Positions 7,730 to 16,574 are shown, numbered from the stretch's first letter. The stretch: DNA of 64,000 nt from DASUPK01 sp963821705 (GCA_963821705.1 CAWGEV010000006.1:186001-250000); one strand, 5' to 3'. Numbers and translations: made by a program. The notes: generated by a model from the sequence alone, not told the origin.

Positions 7730-8675
7730 CCTCACGCTCCAGTAGGTCCTTGGCCGCACTCGCGGGGTCGATCTCCCGCTTGACGACGCGGTCGAGCAGC
7801 TCGCGGACCGATGAATCGTCGGCGACGGCCGTCTCCAGACGTCGTCGCATCCGGGATGCTGCCAGCTCCAGCACCTCGTTGCGAAGGTTTCTCGCCCGCC
7901 GTTTCTCGAGGGTCCCCTCGGCCTCGATGTGGGCCCTGTGCTCGGAGATCTTCTCGGCCAGCTCGGCCACGCCCTCGCCCTTCGCCGCCTCGGTGCGGAG
8001 GATCGGGACCCTCCACGAGGTCGGCGGGCCGAGCGAGAGGACGCCGCGGATCTCGCGGATCATCGTGTCGGTCATCGGGTGATCGGCCTTGTTCACCACG
8101 ATGATGTCCGGGATCTCCATCACCCCCGCCTTCAGCGCCTGGATGGAGTCGCCGGAGCCGGGCATCAGCACCAGGACGATCGTGTCGCCGTGATCGACGA
8201 TGTCGATCTCGGCCTGGCCCACGCCCACGGTCTCGATGAAGACGTCGTCCTTGCCGGAGGCGTCCATCAGCAGGGCCGCCTGGAGGGTCGCCTCGGACAG
8301 CCCCCCGAGCGCTCCGCGGCTTGCCATGGACCGAATGAAGACGCCCGGGTCGAGGAAGTGGTCGGAGAGGCGGATCCGGTCCCCGAGCAGGGCGCCGCGG
8401 GTGAACGGGCTCGACGGGTCGATGGAGAGCACAGCGACCTGGCGATCCGCCTCCCGCATCTCCTTTGTCAGGGCCCCGATCAGGGTGCTCTTCCCCACCC
8501 CGGGCGGCCCGGTCAATCCGACGATGCGCGCCCTGCCCGTGCGTGGGAAGACCTCGCGGACGAGCTCCCAGCCGGCCGGGTCGTCGTTCTCGATCAGCGT
8601 GATCCCGCGCGCCAGGGCCCGCTTGTCCCCCGAGACCAGCCGCTCGGCGAGGTCCGATTTCGTCTGCTGCGCCAT
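7722..8675 (-). CDS. meaB: MeaB/ArgK-type GTPase, methylmalonyl-CoA mutase chaperone
   Basis: A 317-residue G3E-family P-loop GTPase that loads and protects adenosylcobalamin-dependent acyl-CoA mutases. Walker A is GLTGPPGVGKSTL (near 55). The conserved LSIDPSSPFTRGALLGDRIRL follows at 82, then FIETVGVGQAE (switch region, near 150) and the base-specificity motif VVNKAD (near 200). No mutase subunit is in the window, so its partner must be encoded elsewhere. AGTCTA at 8685-8690 (TAGACT on the coding strand) lies nine bases upstream of the ATG, consistent with a leaderless start. The promoter is shared with the divergent acyltransferase. Confidence 0.95.
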   Translation of the reverse strand: MAQQTKSDLAERLVSGDKRALARGITLIENDDPAGWELVREVFPRTGRARIVGLTGPPGVGKSTLIGALTKEMREADRQVAVLSIDPSSPFTRGALLGDRIRLSDHFLDPGVFIRSMASRGALGGLSEATLQAALLMDASGKDDVFIETVGVGQAEIDIVDHGDTIVLVLMPGSGDSIQALKAGVMEIPDIIVVNKADHPMTDTMIREIRGVLSLGPPTSWRVPILRTEAAKGEGVAELAEKISEHRAHIEAEGTLEKRRARNLRNEVLELAASRMRRRLETAVADDSSVRELLDRVVKREIDPASAAKDLLEREDG

Positions 8676-8721
8676 CCCCGGCGCAGTCTAGGTCCGCAGC
8701 CGGAACCTAGAATCGCCGCCC

Positions 8722-9357
8722 GTGTTCCGCGCGCTGGCGTTCTACCGCCACAACGGCATGTTCAACCTGCGCTACGCGCGCCTGTACTGGCGCTACCTGT
8801 GGCGCCGCTTCCTCACCCCCGCCGGCTGGCGCTGGGAGACGGACGGCCCGGTGTTCTTCGGCAGGCATCTCCAGCTCCAGATCGCCAAGGGGGCGACGAT
8901 CCGGTTCGGCCGCTTCTCCTGGATCGGGGACGGGACGAAGATCCGCAGCCACGAGGGGGTGGTCGAGATCGGCGCCAAGACGGTGTTCGGACAGGAGTGC
9001 ACGATCTCCTCGTACAAGCACGTCCGGATCGGCGAGCAGTGCGTGATCGCCGACCGCGCCATGTTCATCGACTTCGACCACGGCGTGGTCGAAGTCGACC
9101 GCCCGATCCGCAAGCAGGGCATCTACATGCGCGAGTGCGTGGTGGGTTCCAACGTCTGGGTGGGCTACGGCGCCTGCTTCCTGCGCGGAGTGCGCGTCGG
9201 GGACAACTCCATCATCGGCACCAACGCGGTGGTGACGCGCGACGTGCCCGCGAACGCGGTCGTCGGCGGGGTCCCCGCGAAGCTGATCCGCATGCGTGAG
9301 GCGCCGACGAAGCTCCGCTGGCCGGACCCCGTCGACCCGCCGCCCCCCGCCGAATAG
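8722..9357 (+). CDS. Hexapeptide-repeat (left-handed beta-helix) acyltransferase
   Basis: A 211-residue O-acyltransferase of the WbbJ/maltose acetyltransferase type, probably modifying a sugar with acetyl-CoA. An N-terminal basic amphipathic segment (about residues 1-40, RALAFYRHNGMFNLRY) precedes hexapeptide turns from about 50: IAKGATIRFGRFSWIGDGT, VEIGAKTVFGQECTISSYKHVRIGEQCVIADRAMFID. It ends with the typical GDNSIIGTNAVVTRDVPANAVVGGVPAKLIR. The catalytic His candidate is in IDFDHGV (near 119). The start is GTG 8722, with TAGAAT at 8708-8713 eight bases before it and no Shine-Dalgarno. Confidence 0.88.
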   Translation: MFRALAFYRHNGMFNLRYARLYWRYLWRRFLTPAGWRWETDGPVFFGRHLQLQIAKGATIRFGRFSWIGDGTKIRSHEGVVEIGAKTVFGQECTISSYKHVRIGEQCVIADRAMFIDFDHGVVEVDRPIRKQGIYMRECVVGSNVWVGYGACFLRGVRVGDNSIIGTNAVVTRDVPANAVVGGVPAKLIRMREAPTKLRWPDPVDPPPPAE

Positions 9358-9394
9358 CCGTCCACAACCGGCGCCGCCGTTCGGGGGGTTCTGC

Positions 9395-9430
9395 ATACTC
9401 AGTTTTTGGGATCTGTATATACTCAGTTTT
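9395..9430 (+). promoter_or_regulatory. Direct repeats and -10 box before the secreted protein gene
   Basis: ATACTCAGTTTT occurs twice, at 9395-9406 and 9419-9430, 24 bases apart. The second copy merges with TATACT, a good -10 hexamer. This AT-rich patch is unusual in a high-GC genome and is a likely regulated promoter for the gene at 9490, which has a strong GGAGGAGAGG ribosome site and a leader of about 60 bases. Confidence 0.55.
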
Positions 9431-9489
9431 CGAGCTTGAAGCCCGGTGGCTTTAGGCAATGAGGACAGGGGACACAACGGAGGAGAGGC

Positions 9490-10980
9490 ATGAGGCGGAC
9501 TTCACGGCGTCTGATCGGGATGTTCATCGCGACCGCGGCCCTGGCGGGGCTCATTCCGGCGTCGGCGCCGGCGCTCACGCTCAGCGGCAGCACCGCCGCT
9601 CCGGCGGATCTGACCGCCGGAGCGCACAGCGACTTCAACATCCACGTGGCGGTCGGCCCGTCGGGCGAGGACATCAAGGACCTGACGATCTCGCTGCCGC
9701 CGGGAGAGGTTGGGAACCCGACGGCGACGCCGCTCTGCGACCCGAGCCAACTTCCGAATTGCCCGTCGAACACGGCTGTCGGGAGTGTCTCGAGTTCCGT
9801 CACGATCGGGTCCCTCCTCCCTCAGACGATCAGCGGCAGCGTCTACAACCTCGTGCCGCAGCCTGGTGAGCCCGCGCGGTTCGGGATCGTCCTCAACGCG
9901 TTGCCCGTGACACTGCCGCCGCCGATCGGAAGCATCACCCTGCCTCCAACCGTGGTCCAGTCCGGGACCAGCCTGCGTCAGAGCGACCTCGGGCTCGACA
10001 CGGTCGTCAACGACATCCCGAAATCCGCGGACGTCATCCCTGGCGTGCTCAGTGTCCCGATCCACATCAACTCGATGGACCTGACCCTGGACGGGACGAT
10101 CCCCGGCTCCGGCGGCAAGACGTTCATGCGGAACCCGACTTCCTGCGACGGCCACACGGTGGGCTTCGCCGCCGACTCCTACACGAGCACCGAGGCGTCC
10201 GCGCAGGACCACTTCACCCCGACCAACTGCGGTGCGCTCGACTTCTCGCCTAGCTTCGCAGCCGAGGTCGGCGGGCCAGGACAGACGGCCAGCGGCGTGC
10301 CGACGACCGCCAGCACCTCGATCGACCAGGACCTCGACGAGGCCGGCCTCGTCAAGGCGGTGGTCGCGGTGCCGAACGACTTCAACGCCAACGCCGCCCT
10401 GTTCGGGAACGCCTGCGGCCAGGGCAGCTTCCAGGCCGGGACCTGCCCGCCGGCGTCCGTCGTCGGCCAGGCGGTCGCCGCGTCTCCGCTGCTCAGCCAG
10501 CCGCTGAGCGGCCCGGTGGAGCTGGTATCGACCGGTGGCGGGCTGCCGAACCTGGGCCTGGACCTGCAGGGACAGCTTCACCTGCTCCTGCAGGGCGGGA
10601 TCGACATCAGCAAGACCGTGACCTTCAATGGCCTGCCGGACATCCCGATCGCGCACTTCCAGCTCACCTTCACACCGTCGCCGGGCCTGCTCGGGAACAC
10701 CAGGGACCTGTGCGTGCCTCCGTCGCCGCTGTTCCATGCCGACTTCACCGGCTACAACGGCGCCACCTCCTCAGTCGACACGAACGCCATCGTCGACGGC
10801 TGCGGAGCCGGGAACGGCAACAACGGCGGCCTGGCCGGGAGGTGCAGGAAGCACAGGGCAAAGAAGCGCAAGCACCGCGCGGCCGTAGGCAGCCGGCAGC
10901 GGACGCGCAGCGGAGCAACCGGCGTCGGCAAGAGCCACAAGAAGCGCTCCTGCAGGAAGAAGCACAAGGAGAAGCACTGA
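9490..10980 (+). CDS. Large secreted protein with beta-rich repeats and basic Cys-containing tail
   Basis: A 496-residue exported protein. The signal peptide is MRRTSRRLIGMFIATAALAG followed by LIPASAPA, with cleavage near residue 28. The mature part is Ser/Thr/Gly/Pro-rich and beta-like. Two related blocks each combine a statement such as DLTISLPPGEVGNPTATPLCDPSQLP with VVAVPNDFNANAALFGNACG. Each has a paired Cys motif (xxCxxxxFxxGxCPxxSxVG), which suggests disulfide-linked surface modules. The last 45 residues are extremely basic with two Cys (GRCRKHRAKKRKHR and KKRSCRKKHKEKH). No enzyme motif is seen. It is likely a cell-envelope protein whose tail binds anionic wall polymer; this role is inferred. 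Confidence 0.75.
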   Translation: MRRTSRRLIGMFIATAALAGLIPASAPALTLSGSTAAPADLTAGAHSDFNIHVAVGPSGEDIKDLTISLPPGEVGNPTATPLCDPSQLPNCPSNTAVGSVSSSVTIGSLLPQTISGSVYNLVPQPGEPARFGIVLNALPVTLPPPIGSITLPPTVVQSGTSLRQSDLGLDTVVNDIPKSADVIPGVLSVPIHINSMDLTLDGTIPGSGGKTFMRNPTSCDGHTVGFAADSYTSTEASAQDHFTPTNCGALDFSPSFAAEVGGPGQTASGVPTTASTSIDQDLDEAGLVKAVVAVPNDFNANAALFGNACGQGSFQAGTCPPASVVGQAVAASPLLSQPLSGPVELVSTGGGLPNLGLDLQGQLHLLLQGGIDISKTVTFNGLPDIPIAHFQLTFTPSPGLLGNTRDLCVPPSPLFHADFTGYNGATSSVDTNAIVDGCGAGNGNNGGLAGRCRKHRAKKRKHRAAVGSRQRTRSGATGVGKSHKKRSCRKKHKEKH

Positions 10981-10983
10981 TCC

Positions 10984-11079
10984 GGCTTCGCCATCAGATC
11001 GCGGCCACAAGCGGCCGCCCCGCATGAGTCGCGGCGGTCTCGCCGCCGCTCCCGAAGTTCTGCGGCCTGGTGGCCGCTA
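10984..11079 (-). repeat. Stop-to-start hairpin repeat, family A, copy 3
   Basis: A full 96-base copy with all three hairpins: GCGGCC-ACCA-GGCCGC at the TAG of the small membrane protein, GCGGCGG-CGAGA-CCGCCGC in the middle, and GCGGCC-N6-GGCCGC before the terminal ATGGCGAAGCC. It lies between convergent genes, four bases from the stop of the secreted protein gene. Confidence 0.85.
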
Positions 11080-11325
11080 GAGCCGCTTCCCGCTCGCGAA
11101 CAGCAGGATGCCGCCCACCAGGGCGACACCGCCGATGATCCAGAAGACCAGGTTCCCCGTGGTGACAGCAGCGGCGACCAGGGCGATCCCGACCACGGTG
11201 ACCGGCAGCCCGAACGAGATCGGGACGCTTACGTTCAGCCCAGGGCCGAAATCCGGCGCCCGGCGCTTGGGCGCCCGGTCGCGGGATGGATAGACCTCAC
11301 GCCGGCCGTCTGGCAACCGCGTCAT
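11077..11325 (-). CDS. Small two-helix membrane protein
   Basis: An 82-residue protein with a basic cytoplasmic N-terminus (about 35 residues, RDRAPKRRAPDFGPG). Two hydrophobic segments follow, near 33-55 (ISFGLPVTVVGIALVAAAV) and 58-78 (LVFWIIGGVALVGGILLF). Its ATG overlaps the 3' end of the GT4 gene by 29 bases, making it the last member of the methyltransferase-GH57-GT4 operon. No family is recognised. Its position suggests a membrane partner for polysaccharide synthesis, but this is inference. The stop codon opens repeat copy 3. Confidence 0.6.
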   Translation of the reverse strand: MTRLPDGRREVYPSRDRAPKRRAPDFGPGLNVSVPISFGLPVTVVGIALVAAAVTTGNLVFWIIGGVALVGGILLFASGKRL

Positions 11326-12499
11326 CGACCACCTCCGCGTACACGCTCGCCGTTCGCTCCGCGACGTCGCCCCAATCGAAGCGGCTCAGGTGCTCGAATG
11401 CCTCCGCCGTGAGACGGCGGCAGAGCTTCGCGTCATCAAGGACCCGGACCGTCATCTCGGCCAGCGACTGGGGATCGCGCGCGCGGAAGCGAAGCCCCAC
11501 CTCGTCGTGCGGGACGACCTCGCGCAGGCCGCCGGTGTCGGCGACGATGCAGGGGCAGCTCGACGCCATCGCCTCCAGGGCGACCAGCCCGAACGGCTCG
11601 TAGATCGAGGGCACCACACAGACGTCGGCGATCGCGTACAGCGAGTGGAGGACGTCGTCGCCGATCCAGCCGACGAAGGTGCCGTGCTTCATCAACCCCA
11701 GCTCCTCGGCCTGGCGGCGGAGCTCCTCCTCGTGGGTCCCCGAGCCCGCCACGACGAAGCGCGTCTTCGGCAGGCGGTCGATGATCTCGGGCAGCGCCTC
11801 AAGAGCGAACTGGAAGCCCTTCTCGTAGACCAGGCGGCCGACGAGCAGAACCAGCGACTCGTCCGGCTCGGCGAACTCCGCGCGCAGCCGGCGCAGCTGG
11901 TCGTCGTCGTGGGGCTGGATCTCGTCGGGGTCGATGCCGTTCGGGATCACCTCGATCGAGCTCTCCGGCACGCCGAAGACGTCGACGATCTGCTCCCGCA
12001 TGAAGGTCGAGCAGGCGATCACGCGGTCCGACCGGTTGGTGATCCAGCGCTCCACGCCGTGGATGTAGGACTGCGGGTGCTTGTCGACCCAGCCCTGGTG
12101 GCGGCCGTGCTCCGTGGCGTGGATCGTCGTGATCAGGGGCGAGCCGAAGCGCCGGGCGAGGTGGTCGCACGCGTTCGCCACCAGCCAGTCGTGCCCGTGG
12201 ACGAGGTCGAAGTCGTAGCGGTCACCGAGCTCGACGCCGGCGGCGAGCATGTCGGAGTTCATCCGCTCCACCCAGGCGACGAACTCGTTGAGCTCCGCGG
12301 GGCGGGTCGGCTCCATCACCCGCTGGACGTGGACTCCCGCGATCACCTCCTCGGAGGGCGACTCCTCGCCGCCGCGGGTGAGCACGTGCACCTCGGTGCC
12401 CCGCTCGACGAGCGCCTCGGAGAGCTTGCGGACGTGCCGGGCCAAGCCGCCCTCGATCAGAGGGGGGTACTCCCAGGAGAGGATCAGAACACGATTCAT
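11297..12499 (-). CDS. GT4-family alpha-glucosyltransferase (Rv3032-like)
   Basis: A 400-residue GT-B retaining glycosyltransferase. The N-terminal ILSWEYPPLIEGGLARHVRKL is the glycogen-synthase-like donor/acceptor signature of mycobacterial Rv3032. VLLVGRLVYEKGFQ near 230 marks the C-terminal Rossmann domain. The E-x7-E motif is YEPFGLVALEAM (near 320), and GGLREVV follows. It probably extends an alpha-1,4-glucan or methylglucose-type polysaccharide in the cytoplasm. It sits ten bases after the GH57 gene and two genes after a methyltransferase, in the same order as Rv3030-Rv3031-Rv3032. The ATG at 12499 has no strong ribosome site, so coupling with GH57 is likely. Confidence 0.87.
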   Translation of the reverse strand: MNRVLILSWEYPPLIEGGLARHVRKLSEALVERGTEVHVLTRGGEESPSEEVIAGVHVQRVMEPTRPAELNEFVAWVERMNSDMLAAGVELGDRYDFDLVHGHDWLVANACDHLARRFGSPLITTIHATEHGRHQGWVDKHPQSYIHGVERWITNRSDRVIACSTFMREQIVDVFGVPESSIEVIPNGIDPDEIQPHDDDQLRRLRAEFAEPDESLVLLVGRLVYEKGFQFALEALPEIIDRLPKTRFVVAGSGTHEEELRRQAEELGLMKHGTFVGWIGDDVLHSLYAIADVCVVPSIYEPFGLVALEAMASSCPCIVADTGGLREVVPHDEVGLRFRARDPQSLAEMTVRVLDDAKLCRRLTAEAFEHLSRFDWGDVAERTASVYAEVVDDAVARRPA

Positions 12500-12509
12500 G
12501 TCGGTCGGC

Positions 12510-13922
12510 CTAGGGCTCGAGCAGCGGCGCCAGACTGAGGTCAGGGGCGAGATTGCGCACGCGAGCGTCGACTGCCTCGGCGGAGTCTATGGCCTCCAGC
12601 AGGCCCTGAGCGTGGGCGGTGGCCCGCGTGTAGGGATAGTCGCCGGCCTGCCCGCGATGGTCCATGAAGGCCCAGTCGCTGGACTGGAGCGCCAGCAGCT
12701 CACGCGCCGCCCGCATCGCCGCGTCCCCGGCGAGAGTGCGCAGCCCCAGTGCGCGCAGCAGGCGCAGCTCGCAACGCCGGGTGGCCCAGACGAGGTCGGA
12801 GACGGCGGGTGAGTCCCAGGTCTCGAGGCTCTTCCCCTCCCCCCAGCTCGCCTCGGCCACCGGGCGATCCTCGCCCTCGTGCTCGCGGAGGGCCTGGGGC
12901 AGCGTGAGCAGGCGGACTCCGTCCAGCTCCGCGCCCGCGATCACCTGCTTCAGCCAGATCGGTCCCTCCGCCCACCAGTGCCCGAGGAGCTCCGTGTCGA
13001 CGGCGAAGACGCAGAGGCCTCGGCGCCCGCGCTCCGACCGATGCCGCTCGAGCCGGTCGCGCACAGCCGCCAGGAACGACGCCGCGTGCTCGGACGCCCG
13101 CTTCGCGGCCACCGAGGGGTCGTAGGGCGCCCCCGAGATCGACCAGAGCCGCATGCCGTTCGCCGAGAGCCGGTGGTACTCGAGGTACGCGGGATCGGAG
13201 GGATAGCCGTCGTCCGACCAGACCAGACGGATGGTCGGCCAGTCGATCGTGAACGCGGCCGGGCCGCCGGGGAGGCGGATCGGCGACAGCGCCGCGGTCC
13301 CCCGCTCGTGGGCGCTCTGGTCGAGGCACGTGTAGGCGATCCCCCGCTCCGCCAGCACGCCCTCCAGTCCGGCGACGTACGCGCACTCCGGCAGCCAGAA
13401 CCCCTCAGTCTCCCCGAAGCGGCGCTCGTGGGAGCGCAGGCCGGCGTCGACCTGGAGCCGGCGCCCGGCGAGAGTGGCGAGCTTCGGGAGGACGGCGTGG
13501 GTGGCGGCGGAGGCCATCAGGGCGATTCGGCCCTTGGCGTGAGCGTCCTGGAAGGCGCGCAGCGGCCTTCCCTTCAGCTTCCGGAGCCGCCTCAGCGCCT
13601 GGGTGTAATGGTCGGCCTCTCCGCGGGCTGCCGGGCGGACCGCGGCGCCGGCATCGGCGACGTCGCGGTCCGCGGCGTCAACCCGATGGCGGCGCAGGAA
13701 GATCCGCATCCTCTCCCCCACCCCGTCGGCCTCCAGCTGGTCGGCGAGCACCGGGGTGATCGTCATCGTCAGGCGCTCGGCCACGTCGAGGACGGGCAGG
13801 TGGGAGCGCGCGAAGGCGTCGAACAGCCACTCCTCGCCGAACGGGTAGGTCCCGAAGCCCTCCACGTACGGCATATGCGAGTGGAGGACGATCGCCAGGT
13901 CGCCTGCCGTTCGGTCAGCCAT
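12510..13922 (-). CDS. GH57 alpha-glucan branching enzyme (Rv3031-like)
   Basis: A 470-residue family 57 enzyme. Motif 1 is LHSHMPYVEGFGTYPFGEEWLFDA (residues 12-35; quoted in part, key residues H14 and H16). The nucleophile region is EGFWLPECAYV with Glu near 172. The acid/base motif is FAVDTELLGHWWAEGP with Asp near 310. The C-terminal helical bundle holds the TWDSPAVSDLVWATRRCEL and DWAFM segments typical of branching enzymes. It would create alpha-1,6 branches in the glucan made by the neighbouring GT4. It starts three bases after the methyltransferase stop. Residues about 75-100 (RRHRVDAADRDVADAG) look lower in conservation than expected. Confidence 0.88.
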   Translation of the reverse strand: MADRTAGDLAIVLHSHMPYVEGFGTYPFGEEWLFDAFARSHLPVLDVAERLTMTITPVLADQLEADGVGERMRIFLRRHRVDAADRDVADAGAAVRPAARGEADHYTQALRRLRKLKGRPLRAFQDAHAKGRIALMASAATHAVLPKLATLAGRRLQVDAGLRSHERRFGETEGFWLPECAYVAGLEGVLAERGIAYTCLDQSAHERGTAALSPIRLPGGPAAFTIDWPTIRLVWSDDGYPSDPAYLEYHRLSANGMRLWSISGAPYDPSVAAKRASEHAASFLAAVRDRLERHRSERGRRGLCVFAVDTELLGHWWAEGPIWLKQVIAGAELDGVRLLTLPQALREHEGEDRPVAEASWGEGKSLETWDSPAVSDLVWATRRCELRLLRALGLRTLAGDAAMRAARELLALQSSDWAFMDHRGQAGDYPYTRATAHAQGLLEAIDSAEAVDARVRNLAPDLSLAPLLEP

Positions 13923-13925
13923 GGC

Positions 13926-14687
13926 CTAGCGGCGACAGATCGCCAGGAAGTCCAGCGCCCCGTCGAGGTCACCGGAGCGCAGGCGGAAGTCGCGGGCGCT
14001 GATCGCCGGGATGAAGCGGTCGTAGAAGGGCTTGGTGAGGTGAAGCGCGGGGTGGACCCGGTCCCAGCCTGCGCGGATCGCCAGCTCGTGGACGCGGAGC
14101 TTGCGGGCATGGAAGAGGCCGAGCAGCTCAACCGACCCGAAGTGCGGCTCCAGCAGCTCGCGGTACTGGCCGGCGTCGTACTCGCGGAGGTGCCAGGGGT
14201 TGTCGGACTTCTCCGCGCCCTCGGGCGCCAGCGTGAGCCGGTTGGGCGTCGAGATGTAGGCGATCGGGGCGATTCGCGCGATCCCCGCCAGGAGCTTCTC
14301 CGGCTCGTGGATGTGCTCGATCGTCTGCAGGAAGACCACGGCATCCACCTCCCGGTCGAAATCCTCCACGAGGCCGCGCTGAAAGCTCAGGTTGGACCGG
14401 CGGTAGCGGGCCCGGGCGTGCTCGAACGCCTCCGGGTTCGCGTCGACGCCGATGGCCTCCGCCGCATTTCGCGCAAGCAGGTCCGATCCGTAGCCCTCGC
14501 CGCAGGCCAGATCGACCACCCGCAGGCCGCCGCAATGCTCGGCGATCCACTCGTAGACGGCCACATGGCGGCGGTACCAGTAGTTCTCCTCCGGCACGTC
14601 GGGCAGCGTGCGCTCGCCGGTAAGCTCGAGTGGAGGGACGCCGGCGGGCTGGTTTCCCTGCAGGAAGTTTGGTTCGGCTTCGCTCAT
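13926..14687 (-). CDS. Class I SAM-dependent methyltransferase (Rv3030-like)
   Basis: A 253-residue Rossmann methyltransferase. Motif I is VVDLACGEGYGSDLLA (near 57). The acidic residue of motif II is in AIGVDANPEAFEHA, and motif IV is VDAVVFLQTIEHIHEP. The N-terminal LTGERTLPDVPEENYWYRRH resembles the Rv3030 family, linked in mycobacteria to the methylglucose lipopolysaccharide (MGLP) cluster. It is the first gene of an operon with GH57, GT4 and a small membrane protein. ATG 14687 is the family start; the much longer open frame upstream is antisense to the ABC genes. The exact acceptor is not proven in any case from sequence alone. Confidence 0.85.
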   Translation of the reverse strand: MSEAEPNFLQGNQPAGVPPLELTGERTLPDVPEENYWYRRHVAVYEWIAEHCGGLRVVDLACGEGYGSDLLARNAAEAIGVDANPEAFEHARARYRRSNLSFQRGLVEDFDREVDAVVFLQTIEHIHEPEKLLAGIARIAPIAYISTPNRLTLAPEGAEKSDNPWHLREYDAGQYRELLEPHFGSVELLGLFHARKLRVHELAIRAGWDRVHPALHLTKPFYDRFIPAISARDFRLRSGDLDGALDFLAICRR

Positions 14688-14757
14688 CGCGGGGAAGTTA
14701 GCCGCCGACCGATTATTTTCGATGGGGTCCCCGGCCTCGGACGGGGAAGACCCAAGG

Positions 14758-15748
14758 ATGGAAGGCGTGAACGGAACAGGACAAGCGACCCCTGCCATCG
14801 AGGTCCGCGGGCTGAGCCGGACCTTCAAGGGCGGGATCGATGCCGTCCGCGAGGATCGACCTGACCGTTCGCCAGGGGCGAGGTGTTCGGCTTCCTCGGA
14901 CCGAACGGCGCCGGCAAGACGACGACCGTGCGGATGCTGTGCACGCTGCTGCCGCCGAGCGGCGGGCAGCGCCGCCGTCGCCGGACTCGACGTCGTCGCC
15001 GATGGCGGCGAGGTCCGGCGGCAGCATCGGCGTGGCGCTCCAGGAGATCGGGCTCGATCCGGTGCAGACCGGGACGGGAGCTGCTCGAGCTCCAGTGCGG
15101 GCTGTACGGGATCACCGGCGTCCGCGGGCCGCGAGCGCGCCAAGGAGCTGCTGGAGCTCGTCGGGCTGACCGACGCCGCCGACCGCCGCACGAAGACGTA
15201 CTCCGGCGGCATGAAGCGCCGCCTCGACCTCGCGAGCGCGCTCGTCCACGCGCCCGAGGTGCTGTTCCTCGACGAGCCGACCACCGGCCTCGACCCCGCG
15301 TCGCGGCTGACGATCTGGGACGAGGTCCGCCGGATCAACGCCGGCGGCGCGACGTCTTCCTGACCACGCAGTACCTCGAGGAGGCCGACGAGCTCTGCGA
15401 CCGCCTGGCGATCATCGACGACGGCCAGATCGTCGCCGAGGGGACGCCCGAGCAGCTCAAGGCGGAGATGGGCCACGACGTCGTCTCGGTCTCGCTCGAC
15501 GGCGCCGACCGCCGCCGCACCGAGACGGCGCTCGGCGAGCTCCCGGGCCTCGACCGCGTGATCGCCGAGCACGGATGCGCTCGCGCTGTACGTCGAGGAC
15601 GGCGCCGGCTCGATCGCCGAGATCGTGCGGCGGCTGGACGCCGCAGCGACATCGAGTCGGGGCGATCTCGGTCTCGCGGCCGTCGCTCGACGACGTGTTC
15701 CTCGAGGCGACCGGGCGCCGGCTCGAGGGCGCTGGAAGACACCGATGA
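14758..15748 (+). pseudogene. DrrA-type ABC exporter ATPase, broken by multiple frameshifts
   Basis: Pieces of one ATPase are spread over all three frames: IEVRGLSRTFKGGIDAV, then GEVFGFLGPNGAGKTTT (Walker A), ELLELQCGLYGITG, TYSGGMKRRLDLASAL (ABC signature), LFLDEPTTGLDPASRL (Walker B) and FLTTQYLEEADEL (H-loop region). Reading it through requires about ten single-base changes, mostly an extra G or C (for example near 14850, 14878, 14968, 15022, 15069 and 15124; one missing base near 15350). The start would be ATG 14758 with a GGGGAAG upstream. The intact protein would be a DrrA-like drug or glycolipid exporter ATPase. It is either a decayed gene or a stretch of poor consensus. Confidence 0.8.
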
Positions 15749-15775
15749 CGCAGCCGAGCCGCGGAGGGGTGACGC

Positions 15776-16538
15776 GATGACGGAGGTGATGCTGCTCGGC
15801 CGCCGCGCGGTGCGGGAGATCGTCCGCTATCCCGGAGGCGACGATCCCGACTCTGTTCATCCCGCTGTTCTTCCTCGTCGTCAACATCGGCCAGGTCTCG
15901 AAGACGTTCCCGAGCTCGACGCCCGTTTCTCAACGGCCAGGGCTACGTCGCGTTCCAGCTGCCGGTGTCGCTGATGTTCGCCGTCGCCACCGCGACGTCC
16001 GGGCCTGGCGCTCGTCACCGAGATCGATCTCGGCTACTTCGACAAGCTGCTCGTCGCGCCGATCCGCCGCTCGTCGCTGATCTTCGGCCGGCTGACCGCC
16101 GACCTCGTCCGCGGGATCGCGACCTCGGCGCTCGTGCTGCTCGTCGGGATCGCGCTCGGCGCGCGGATCGAGAGCGGTCCGCTCGGCGCGGTCGTGATCG
16201 TGCTGCTGTCCTCGCTGTTCGGCGTGGCGTACGCCGGCTTCGGGATCCTCGTCGCGCTGCGCACGCGCAACGTGCAGGCGACGCAGTCGAGCTTCCTGCT
16301 GTTCTTCCCGCTGCTGTTCCTGACGCCCGAACTTCGTCCCGTTCGACCGGCTGTCCCCGGTGATGGAGACGCTCGCCCGGATCAACCCGGTGAGCTACGT
16401 GATCGTCGGCCTGCGCTCGCTCGTGATCGACGGCTGGGACGCCGGCAAGATCGCGCGTCTGCCTCGGCGTGATCCGTGGCGATGGGCGTCGTCCTGACCG
16501 GGCTCTCGCTGCGGGCGATCGACAGGTACGACAGGTAG
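15776..16538 (+). pseudogene. DrrB/ABC-2-type permease, broken by multiple frameshifts
   Basis: The ATG at 15776 follows a good GGAGGGG ribosome site and begins MTEVMLLGRRAVREIVRYP. The rest appears in shifting frames: TLFIPLFFLVVNIG, GYFDKLLVAPIRRSSLIFGR, SALVLLVGIALGARI, VVIVLLSSLFGVAYAGFGIL and INPVSYVIVGLRSLVIDGWDAG, ending in LTGLSLRAIDRYDR. These are ABC-2 membrane segments of a DrrB-like permease, the expected partner of the preceding ATPase. Extra bases near 15833, 15924, 16001 and 16329 and another change near 16457-16480 break it. The restored gene would be about 250 residues with six membrane helices. Confidence 0.78.
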
Positions 16539-16574
16539 CTCGCCTCTCAGCGGGCGGGGTTACGATCCCTCGCC

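Noticed and set aside
12879..14864. Long plus-strand open frame of 661 codons
   Set aside because: It is antisense to the GH57 enzyme and the methyltransferase, both with clear catalytic motifs; composition is shadow-like (Gly/Arg/Val-rich).
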